Shown here: positions 6,718 through 13,032 of the stretch, one piece after another
Layout: every line of letters starts with the position of its first letter
Numbering within the stretch: position 1 is the stretch's first letter
Assembly: GCA_000433115.1 (NCBI GenBank)
Contig: FR892162.1
Span: forward strand, 1 to 13,032
Direction of reading: 5' to 3'
DNA: 13,032 bases
Source: Ruminococcus sp. CAG:382
Lineage (GTDB): Bacteria; Bacillota; Clostridia; Oscillospirales; CAG-382
The notes under the pieces: model-generated
What the model saw: only the letters and a program-made list of their open reading frames with translations
What the model was told of the DNA's origin: nothing
Databases searched by the model: none
Translations under genes and position numbers: made by a program

Positions 6718-7935
6718 TCAGGTGATCTGAAGCAAATAGAATTTCAGATATTTCGTCTCGGGTACACTCATAAGCTCGGGGTGATCAGGTGACTGAGCGC
6801 ACGCTTTGATAAGTCTGAGTGAGACGCCTGCGTATTCCGAAGCATTTTTAAGCATTTTTACAAACATCTTTTCCTCCATGAAATGAGAGCAGGAACATGT
6901 TGCGAGATAGCCGCCGCGCGGAAGAGCTTTCATAGCGCGTGAATTGATTTCGGTGTACCCGCGTACGGCGTCAAGAGCTGTTTTACGTGACTTTGTGAAT
7001 GCGGGAGGGTCAAGAATTATGAAATCATACGGTGCAGGCTTGAGGCTTTCGACCTGAGGAAGGTAATCAAATACATCAGCTTGAACAAATTCGATTTTTT
7101 TCTCAAATCCGTTGATGAAAGCGTTTTCTTTTGCCGTCGTGAGCGCGTCATTTGATATATCCATTGCTGTCACCTTTTCGGCACCGCCCATCGCGGCATT
7201 CAGCGCAAAAGATCCGGTATGAGTGCAGCAATCCAGCACACGCTTTCCTTTTGAGAGAAACGCGACCTCCCGACGGTTGAAGCGTTGATCGAGAAAGAAA
7301 CCGGTTTTCTGCCCGTTTTCAAAATCCACATTATATATTATGCTGTTTTCCCTGATTTGTGTGGATGTTCTTTCAGGATGTGACGAACCGTACCACCCCT
7401 TATATTCGTCAAGCCCTTCGAGCTTGCGCAGCTTAAGTTCATTTCTTTCGAATATTCCCGAAATATGCTCACCGTTTTCGGCAAGTATATTTATGAGGAG
7501 GGAATATATCATATCCTTACGTTGTTCCATCCCGTAAGAAAGTATCTGCGTAACGAGTATGTCTCCGTATTTATCGACCGTCACTCCGGGCATCCAGTCT
7601 GCTTCTCCGAAAATCAGACGGCACGCGTGAATATCACCGCTGAGCACTGTTTTACGGTATTCCACAGCCCAGCGTATACGGCGCTCAAAAAAAGCTTCGT
7701 CAAAGCGGTCGTTTGCATTTCTCGAAATAATCCGTATACGGATCTTTGAATTCAGGCTCAGAAGTCCGGTACCGAGATATGCCCCTTTTTGATTTGTCAC
7801 GTCGACAAGCGAGCCGTTTCCGGTACTGTCGATCGAAATGATTTCGTCTTCATATATCCACGGGTGACCCGATGTAACGGTCGCCGCGTTTTTATCTGTT
7901 ATCACAGCGATAGGGAAGCCGCGTGCAGCTTTCAT
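6718..7935 (-). CDS. rlmI: RlmI-like class I SAM-dependent 23S rRNA cytosine-C5 methyltransferase
   Basis: A 405-residue protein of the COG1092 family, close to the usual 390-400 residues. Family members such as RlmI methylate a cytosine at C5 in 23S rRNA using SAM. An N-terminal PUA domain (HPWIYEDEI, residues about 24-32, onward) binds RNA. The family motif GQKTGFFLDQR follows, then the SAM-binding motif VLDCCTHTGSF (D235, G241), motif IV LDPPAFTKSR (D309-P310-P311), and TCSCSH (C347, C349), which carries the cysteine expected for m5C chemistry. The start ATG has GGAGGT 8 nt upstream. It is transcribed alone, divergently from the MATE gene; no clear terminator follows before the tRNA promoter. 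The exact target base is inferred from the family, not shown. Confidence 0.88.
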   Translation of the reverse strand: MKAARGFPIAVITDKNAATVTSGHPWIYEDEIISIDSTGNGSLVDVTNQKGAYLGTGLLSLNSKIRIRIISRNANDRFDEAFFERRIRWAVEYRKTVLSGDIHACRLIFGEADWMPGVTVDKYGDILVTQILSYGMEQRKDMIYSLLINILAENGEHISGIFERNELKLRKLEGLDEYKGWYGSSHPERTSTQIRENSIIYNVDFENGQKTGFFLDQRFNRREVAFLSKGKRVLDCCTHTGSFALNAAMGGAEKVTAMDISNDALTTAKENAFINGFEKKIEFVQADVFDYLPQVESLKPAPYDFIILDPPAFTKSRKTALDAVRGYTEINSRAMKALPRGGYLATCSCSHFMEEKMFVKMLKNASEYAGVSLRLIKACAQSPDHPELMSVPETKYLKFYLLQIT

Positions 7936-7968
7936 GTTTACTGACCTCCGTAAAAACGTATTTTTGAT

Positions 7969-7997
7969 ATGATATCACATAAAAATACAAATTTCAA
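7969..7997 (-). promoter_or_regulatory. Promoter of the rRNA methyltransferase gene
   Basis: On the minus strand, TTGAAA (7992-7997), a 17-nt spacer and TATCAT (7969-7974), with GTGA directly before the -10 box. The leader is about 27 nt, ending in GGAGGT. Confidence 0.65.
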
Positions 7998-8009
7998 GCG
8001 GTAAACGGA

Positions 8010-8037
8010 TTGACTTCTCGTTTTTTTGTGATATACT
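8010..8037 (+). promoter_or_regulatory. Promoter of the MATE transporter gene
   Basis: TTGACT (8010-8015), a 16-nt spacer and TATACT (8032-8037), preceded by GTGA (extended -10). Its -35 is only 12 nt from the divergent -35 of the methyltransferase promoter. Confidence 0.75.
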
Positions 8038-8081
8038 GTTTCGTATAACTATCAGTTGAAAGCTAATAACAGAAGGTAAAT

Positions 8082-9467
8082 ATGGATTCACAGCAGAAAA
8101 AACCCATAACCGAAGGTAGCATATACAAACAGCTTCTGATTTTTTTCTTTCCGATTCTCATGGGAACGTTTTTTCAGCAGTTGTATAATACCGTTGATGC
8201 AATAATAATAGGGAAATTTGTCGGCAAAGTGGCACTCGGAGCTGTTGGCGGCGCGACGGGTACGATTATCAATCTGCTTGTCGGTTTCTTCACCGGTCTT
8301 TCCTCCGGCGCAACAGTTATTATTTCGCAGCAATACGGTGCAAAGCGCTCTTCGGGTACCTCAATTGCCGTACATACTTCTCTCGCTCTCGCGATTGCCT
8401 GCGGGATTTTCATGTCAATACTCGGGCTTTCGCTCGGCGGCACGGTACTTCGCGCAATGGACACGCCGGAGGATATTTATCCTCTTGCCGTCACATATCT
8501 GAACATATATTTCGGCGGAATCCTGTTTTCTATGATATACAATATCGGGTGCGGCATCCTCAGAGCTGTCGGTGATGCAAAACGTCCGCTGTATTATCTT
8601 ATCATCTGTACACTCCTGAATGTTGTTCTCGACCTGTTGTTTGTCGTTGTGTTTGATATGAGCGTCGCAGGCGTCGCGATCGCAACAGTACTCGCACAAG
8701 CCATGAGCGCAGTGCTTGTCATGCGCCGCCTATGCGTTGCCGACGATATATACCGTGTCACGCTGAAAAAAATACGTTTCGATATGGACAACCTGAAGCA
8801 TATTGTCATGATAGGTTTTCCGGCAGGCATTCAGTCAGCACTGTATTCGATTTCAAATATTATACTTCAGTCAACGGTAAACCGCTTCGGCACCGACACG
8901 GTTGCGGCATGGACAGCATACGGCAAAATCGATGGATTGTTCTGGATGATCATGGGCGCATTTGGGGTTTCTGTTTCAACATTTTCCGGGCAAAACTTTG
9001 GTGCAGGCAAGATCGACCGTGTCAAGAAGTGTCTCGGTGCCGGTACAGTGCTTGCGATGTGCAGTGCTGTTCTTGTCAGCGGTGTCGTTTTACTGTTCGG
9101 AAAGTATATTCTCATGCTGTTTGCGGACGACGCGAATGTGCTTGAGATCGGCGAGCAGATAATCCGAACCCTGATGCCGTTTCTGTTCACATATGTTATG
9201 ATAGAAATTATCTGCGGTGTTGTGCGCGGCACCGGCGAAGCCGTTGTACCGATGATAATAACCTGTGTCGGCGTTTGCGTACTGCGTGTTGTATGGATGA
9301 AGGTCATTGTTCCGATGTACATGACGCTTCCCGTACTGCTGTACTCCTATCCAATAACATGGACTGTCACATCCATTGTATTCCTGATTTACTATTACAA
9401 AGGGAACTGGCTTAAGCGCCGCCTTGCAAAAACACCGACCATGGAACAGCTTACGGATATAATTTGA
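8082..9467 (+). CDS. MATE family multidrug/toxin exporter
   Basis: A 461-residue, very hydrophobic membrane protein with about 12 predicted transmembrane helices in two related halves, the usual size for MATE transporters of the NorM/DinF type. These export organic cations or metabolites in exchange for H+ or Na+. The start of the first helix carries the family segment FFQQLYNTVDAIIIGKFVG; D39 in it matches the TM1 aspartate conserved in MATE cation sites. GAAGG precedes the ATG at 8082. The gene stands alone on the plus strand, divergent from the rRNA methyltransferase. Substrate cannot be read from sequence. No convincing terminator is seen in the 154 nt before asnS, only a weak AT-rich inverted repeat near 9491-9510. 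Confidence 0.93.
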   Translation: MDSQQKKPITEGSIYKQLLIFFFPILMGTFFQQLYNTVDAIIIGKFVGKVALGAVGGATGTIINLLVGFFTGLSSGATVIISQQYGAKRSSGTSIAVHTSLALAIACGIFMSILGLSLGGTVLRAMDTPEDIYPLAVTYLNIYFGGILFSMIYNIGCGILRAVGDAKRPLYYLIICTLLNVVLDLLFVVVFDMSVAGVAIATVLAQAMSAVLVMRRLCVADDIYRVTLKKIRFDMDNLKHIVMIGFPAGIQSALYSISNIILQSTVNRFGTDTVAAWTAYGKIDGLFWMIMGAFGVSVSTFSGQNFGAGKIDRVKKCLGAGTVLAMCSAVLVSGVVLLFGKYILMLFADDANVLEIGEQIIRTLMPFLFTYVMIEIICGVVRGTGEAVVPMIITCVGVCVLRVVWMKVIVPMYMTLPVLLYSYPITWTVTSIVFLIYYYKGNWLKRRLAKTPTMEQLTDII

Positions 9468-9563
9468 CGCTGTTTTTGCAAGTGACGTTTTGAAATGTTT
9501 CATTATTTCATTACAATGCACAATTAAATATCTGAAATCGCCTCAAAAATGAAGATTTGACTA

Positions 9564-9591
9564 TTGAAAAATTCGTTTTGAGTGATATAAT
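9564..9591 (+). promoter_or_regulatory. Promoter of the asnS-aminotransferase operon
   Basis: TTGAAA (9564-9569), a 16-nt spacer and TATAAT (9586-9591), with GTGA before the -10. The predicted start is near 9598, which makes an ATG at 9601 too close to be used and supports the start at 9622. Confidence 0.75.
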
Positions 9592-9621
9592 ATAATCAAC
9601 ATGAATGGAGGACCATTTATC

Positions 9622-11028
9622 ATGGGAATCAAAAAAACGCTTACTCCCGTCAGAGAGCTTCACAGAAACACATCTGCATATGCGGATAAAACAGTCACCG
9701 TCGGCGGCTGGATCAGAAATATGCGTGCTTCCAACGCTTTTGGTTTCATTGATCTCAATGACGGTACGTTTTTCAAGAGCATACAGGTAGTTATAGAAAG
9801 CGAAAAAATCGATAATTACGATTTGATAACGCATCAGAATATCGGCGCTGCGCTTACCGTCACCGGCGTCCTCGCTCTCACTCCGGGTTCAAAGCAGCCT
9901 TTTGAACTGAAAGCTGCTTCCGTTGAGATTGCAGGTACTTCAACACCGGATTATCCTCTTCAGCCAAAGCGTCATTCGCCCGAGTTCCTTCGCTCCGTTG
10001 CACATCTCAGACCGCGCACAAATACTTACAGCGCAGTTTTCAGAGTGCGCTCCGTTGCGGCGCAGGCAATTCATGAATTTTTTGCTCAGAACAATTTCAT
10101 TTACGTAAACACTCCCATTATAACCTGCAGCGACTGCGAGGGCGCAGGTGAAATGTTCAAGGTGACGACACTTGACATCAACGAACCGCCGCGCAATGAA
10201 GACGGCAGCGTCAACTATGGCAAGGACTTTTTCGGCAAAGCCGCAAACCTTACTGTTTCCGGTCAGCTCCAGGCTGAATGCTTTGCACTTGCATTTTCAA
10301 ATGTATATACTTTTGGTCCTACTTTCCGCGCTGAGGTTTCAAACACTCCCCGTCATGCTGCGGAATTCTGGATGATTGAGCCGGAGCTTGCATTTGCGGA
10401 TCTTGAGGATTATATGGATACCGCTGAGGCAATGACTAAGTATGCAATCAGATCGGTGCTTGAAAAGTGCCCAGAGGAAATTGAATTCTTTAATACCTTT
10501 GTCGACAAAGGATTGAAGGAACGCCTTGAACTTGTTATCAACAGCGATTTTGCCCGCATAACCTATACAGAAGCAATTTCTATCCTTGAAAAGAACAACG
10601 ACAAATTCGAATATCCCGTCAGCTGGGGTGTTGACATACAGACCGAGCATGAACGCTATCTCGCCGAGAAAATCTTCAAGAAGCCGGTTTTCGTCACCGA
10701 TTATCCGAAGGAGATTAAGGCATTCTATATGCGCGCAAACGACGACGGTAAAACCGTTGCGGCGGCTGATATGCTTGTGCCCGGTGTCGGAGAACTTATC
10801 GGCGGTTCGCAGAGAGAGGAACGCCTTGACGTCCTTGAAAAGAAGATGGACGAACTCGGACTTGAAAAAGAGGGCTACTGGTGGTATCTTGAGCTGAGAA
10901 AGTACGGTGGCGTAAAGCATGCCGGTTATGGTCTCGGTTTTGAACGCCTGATTATGTATATAACCGGAATGTCCAATATCCGTGACGTTGAAGCATTTCC
11001 GAGAACAACGGGCAGCGCCGAATTCTGA
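9622..11028 (+). CDS. asnS: Asparaginyl-tRNA synthetase
   Basis: A 468-residue class IIb aminoacyl-tRNA synthetase, normal length for AsnRS; it charges tRNA-Asn with asparagine in the cytoplasm. An N-terminal OB-fold anticodon-binding domain (about residues 20-105, [13 protein letters not shown]...) precedes the catalytic core. Motif 2 is [21 protein letters not shown] (from residue 235) and motif 3 is [10 protein letters not shown] (435-444, Arg442). The RHxAEFWM form separates it from AspRS. The frame opens at an ATG at 9601, but 9622 is chosen because GGAGG (9607-9611) lies 10 nt before it and the protein then begins like other AsnRS. Motif 2 has Val239 where Asn is usual (FRAENSNT), a small oddity. 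It is followed 26 nt later by an aspartate aminotransferase in the same operon. Confidence 0.96.
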   Translation: MGIKKTLTPVRELHRNTSAYADKTVTVGGWIRNMRASNAFGFIDLNDGTFFKSIQVVIESEKIDNYDLITHQNIGAALTVTGVLALTPGSKQPFELKAASVEIAGTSTPDYPLQPKRHSPEFLRSVAHLRPRTNTYSAVFRVRSVAAQAIHEFFAQNNFIYVNTPIITCSDCEGAGEMFKVTTLDINEPPRNEDGSVNYGKDFFGKAANLTVSGQLQAECFALAFSNVYTFGPTFRAEVSNTPRHAAEFWMIEPELAFADLEDYMDTAEAMTKYAIRSVLEKCPEEIEFFNTFVDKGLKERLELVINSDFARITYTEAISILEKNNDKFEYPVSWGVDIQTEHERYLAEKIFKKPVFVTDYPKEIKAFYMRANDDGKTVAAADMLVPGVGELIGGSQREERLDVLEKKMDELGLEKEGYWWYLELRKYGGVKHAGYGLGFERLIMYITGMSNIRDVEAFPRTTGSAEF

Positions 11029-11054
11029 TAAAATAAATAAGGAGTGAATCCGCG

Positions 11055-12281
11055 ATGAGCGATATCATAGCTTTGACCGAAGAATATAATAAAATAAAAA
11101 ATAGTGGAAAGAAGCTGGATATGTCACGCGGAAAACCGTCTCCCGCTCAACTTGACATTGCCGAAAAAATGCTCACAGTGTTGAGCGCTTCATCCGATTG
11201 CATCGCCGAAAACGGGATTGACTGCCGTAATTACGGTGTGCTTGGCGGTATTCCCGAGGTAAGACGGCTTTTTGCAGAAATACTGGACGTACCCGAGAAA
11301 AACGTTTTGATGGGTGGCAACTCTAGCCTAAACATGATGTATGACCTGATTTCAAAGGCATTTACAACCGGGCTGCGCGGCAACGAACCATGGTACAAAA
11401 GCCATGTGAAATTTCTCTGTCCGTCGCCCGGGTATGACCGCCATTTCGGCGTGACCGAGCATTTCGGAATTGAGCTTATACTTGTTCCGATGTATGCGGA
11501 CGGGCCCGACATGGATGCCGTTGAAGAATATGTAAAAGATCCTGCGGTGAAGGGAATCTGGAATGTTCCGAAGTATTCAAATCCGACCGGTGTAACGTAT
11601 TCTGATGAAACCGTCCGCCGCTTTGCAAAGCTGAAGCCCGCCGCTCCCGATTTTTGCATCATATGGGATAATGCGTATTGCGTACATCATCTGACCGATA
11701 CACCCGATACTTTGCTTAACATATTCACCGAAGCCGCAAAATACGGCACTGAGGATATGATATATGAATACGCTTCAACCTCCAAGGTGACTTTTTCCGG
11801 CGCAGGTGTTTCATGCGTTATCGCAAGCGATGCAAATATAAAAGAACTCTCTGACGACATGAAAGTGCGCACTATTGGCAACGACAAGCTCAATATGTTG
11901 CGTCATGCACGTTTCCTTGCACCCGAAGGAAAGCTCGAAGAAGTGATGCGGGAGCACCGTTCGATACTTGAACCCAAGTTTGAACTTTGCTATAAGCGCT
12001 TCGGCGAACAGCTTTCTGATATACCCGGAGTTAGCTGGACACACCCGAACGGCGGATATTTCATAACACTTTATACTCCGAACGGAACCGCAAAGCGTGT
12101 TGTCGGACTTGCAAAGGAAGCCGGTCTTGTAGTGACTCCTGCCGGCTCCGGTTTCCCGTATAATGTTGATCCTGACGACCGCACAATACGCATTGCGCCG
12201 TCGTACCCCGATCTTGACGAACTTGATGCCGCGCTGCATCTGCTTTGCATATGCGTCAAGCTTGCCGCCGCATGTAAATAA
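11055..12281 (+). CDS. Aspartate aminotransferase, subgroup Ic (PLP-dependent, fold type I)
   Basis: A 408-residue fold-type I aminotransferase. It matches the PF12897-type family, which includes the Corynebacterium glutamicum aspartate aminotransferase of subgroup Ic, interconverting aspartate and oxaloacetate with glutamate/2-oxoglutarate. Diagnostic segments are SRGKPSPAQLD, RNYGVLGGIPEVRRLF, GGNSSLNMMYD and KFLCPSPGYDRHFG. PLP residues visible are N176 (SNPTG), D205 and Y208 (WDNAY), the Schiff-base K244 (STSKVTFSGAG) and R379 (IRIAPSYPD) for the substrate carboxylate. An AAGGAG-like site lies about 9 nt before the ATG. It sits 26 nt behind asnS and ends at a clear terminator, so the two form one operon. 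Some family members are annotated loosely as MocR-like or alanine-type; aspartate specificity is inferred. Confidence 0.88.
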   Translation: MSDIIALTEEYNKIKNSGKKLDMSRGKPSPAQLDIAEKMLTVLSASSDCIAENGIDCRNYGVLGGIPEVRRLFAEILDVPEKNVLMGGNSSLNMMYDLISKAFTTGLRGNEPWYKSHVKFLCPSPGYDRHFGVTEHFGIELILVPMYADGPDMDAVEEYVKDPAVKGIWNVPKYSNPTGVTYSDETVRRFAKLKPAAPDFCIIWDNAYCVHHLTDTPDTLLNIFTEAAKYGTEDMIYEYASTSKVTFSGAGVSCVIASDANIKELSDDMKVRTIGNDKLNMLRHARFLAPEGKLEEVMREHRSILEPKFELCYKRFGEQLSDIPGVSWTHPNGGYFITLYTPNGTAKRVVGLAKEAGLVVTPAGSGFPYNVDPDDRTIRIAPSYPDLDELDAALHLLCICVKLAAACK

Positions 12282-12295
12282 AAATAACAAAAGAC

Positions 12296-12328
12296 GGATC
12301 TGCACATTTATGTGCGGGTCCTTTTTTT
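12296..12328 (+). terminator. Intrinsic terminator of the asnS operon
   Basis: GGATCTGCAC (12296-12305) and GTGCGGGTCC (12312-12321) form a 10-bp stem with two G-U pairs and a 6-nt loop, followed by seven T residues. It begins 15 nt after the aminotransferase stop. Confidence 0.92.
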
Positions 12329-12372
12329 ATAATATTGCTTGAAAAAGTGCTGCGTTTCGTGAGTTTTGAAGG

Positions 12373-12401
12373 TTTACAAAATCTCGTATGTGTGATATAA
12401 T
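12373..12401 (+). promoter_or_regulatory. Promoter of the serine hydrolase gene
   Basis: TTTACA (12373-12378), a 17-nt spacer and TATAAT (12396-12401), preceded by TGTGTGA (extended -10). The leader is about 30 nt. Confidence 0.8.
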
Positions 12402-12436
12402 TCTGATAAATATATGCTCGTGAAAGGGTTTGCTTT

Positions 12437-13032
12437 ATGTCCGAAAGACTTCGCGGAAGTGCTGTGAATGCGCCCGCCTTCATAAGATTTGTCAAAAAGT
12501 GCAATGAGATCGGAGTTGCCATACATTCATTCAGGTTCCTGCGCGACAGCGAGCTTGTTGCGGCTGCCGATTTTGCTCCTTATACCGGAAAAGAAAAGAT
12601 GCACGTATATTCGCTTTCCAAAGCGTTTACGTCGGCTGCTGTCGGCATTGCGGTTGATGAGGGAATACTGTCGCTTGACGAAAAGGTGTCTGAGATTTTT
12701 CCCGACAAAATGCCTGATGTTATCAGCGAAAACCTAAGCAAGGCGACTCTGCGTGATATCCTGACAATGCAGAGCGGTCACCCGCGCTGTGTGCTTGATA
12801 AGATCATAGAAAACGGTGATTCTCTGAAGACGTTTTTTGCGTCGGAGTTCACATATGAACCTGGTACGACATTCATATACAGTACTGCCGGAACAATGGT
12901 ATGCGGCGCTGCTGTTACGAGACGTTCGGGAGAAGCGCTTGACGAGTATCTTGATAAGAGGCTTTTTTCAAAACTCGGTATCGAAAAGCCGTATTGGGAA
13001 AAAACGGCTGACGGTATATGTTATGGCGGTGT
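12437..13032 (+). CDS. Beta-lactamase-family serine hydrolase (PF00144 type), N-terminal part
   Basis: The frame is open from an ATG at 12437 (AAAGGG 8 nt upstream) to the window edge, giving 198 codons, so the gene is cut. It resembles class C beta-lactamase/PBP-like hydrolases. The SxxK motif is S59-L-S-K62 in VYSLSKAFTSAAVGIAVDEGILSLDEKV, where S59 would be the nucleophile. Further on come LRDILTMQSGH (about 106-116) and a Y148-S-T150 triad in place of the usual Y-x-N. No signal peptide or membrane anchor is visible at the N-terminus, so a cytoplasmic esterase or peptidase-like role is more likely than antibiotic resistance. The third catalytic motif lies outside the window. It has its own promoter and is separate from the asnS operon. 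Confidence 0.85.
   Translation, partial: MSERLRGSAVNAPAFIRFVKKCNEIGVAIHSFRFLRDSELVAAADFAPYTGKEKMHVYSLSKAFTSAAVGIAVDEGILSLDEKVSEIFPDKMPDVISENLSKATLRDILTMQSGHPRCVLDKIIENGDSLKTFFASEFTYEPGTTFIYSTAGTMVCGAAVTRRSGEALDEYLDKRLFSKLGIEKPYWEKTADGICYGG

Noticed and set aside
9468..9563. Possible terminator after the MATE gene
   Set aside because: Only a weak 6-bp AT-rich inverted repeat (TGAAAT/ATTTCA) without a T-tract is present.
9601..9621. Upstream asnS start at 9601
   Set aside because: It lies at the predicted transcription start and has no SD; GGAGG at 9607-9611 fits the ATG at 9622.
10339..10920. Long minus-strand ORF of 193 codons opposite asnS
   Set aside because: It is antisense to a conserved synthetase gene, has no RBS and shows no recognisable domain; it is a shadow frame.
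12437..13032. Calling the hydrolase an antibiotic-resistance beta-lactamase
   Set aside because: There is no signal peptide, the second motif is altered, and related clostridial proteins are generic serine hydrolases.

Overview
The window looks like a chromosome segment of a moderate-GC Firmicute of the class Clostridia. The evidence is strong GGAGG-type ribosome binding sites, sigma-A promoters with TGn-extended -10 boxes, a MATE exporter and a class C-like serine hydrolase of clostridial style, and an AsnRS. Genus cannot be told from the sequence alone.

Left part (1-6030, minus strand): a type I-C CRISPR-Cas effector operon. Reading leftwards from a textbook promoter at 6001-6029 the order is cas3, cas5c, cas8c (with an internal cas11c start), cas7c, then a CRISPR array whose first repeat lies only 43 nt beyond the cas7 stop and which runs off the window edge. 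All cas genes overlap by 1-22 nt or are otherwise tightly coupled. Cas5c has the Tyr/Lys/His set expected of the pre-crRNA nuclease. Cas7c, Cas8c, Cas11c and Cas5c would form the Cascade complex, and Cas3 would degrade the bound target. The adaptation genes cas4-cas1-cas2, which normally sit between cas7 and the array, are absent from that position.

Middle (5900-6717): about 590 nt without a convincing gene, holding the cas promoter and leader, a palindromic stretch, a strong bidirectional terminator with no obvious partner gene, and then a tRNA-Cys(GCA) gene with its own promoter and terminator. The 3' end of the tRNA faces the cas side.

Right part (6718-13032): ordinary chromosomal genes. 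An RlmI-like rRNA methyltransferase (minus) and a MATE exporter (plus) diverge from back-to-back promoters. They are followed by an asnS plus subgroup-Ic aspartate aminotransferase operon ending in a clear terminator, and by the start of a PF00144-type serine hydrolase cut by the window edge.

The most interesting points are the internal Cas11c start with a perfect Shine-Dalgarno, the missing adaptation module with a very short leader, the 30-codon leader ORF ahead of cas3, the unusual cas promoter compared with the other promoters in the window, and the unexplained structured intergenic segment beside tRNA-Cys.
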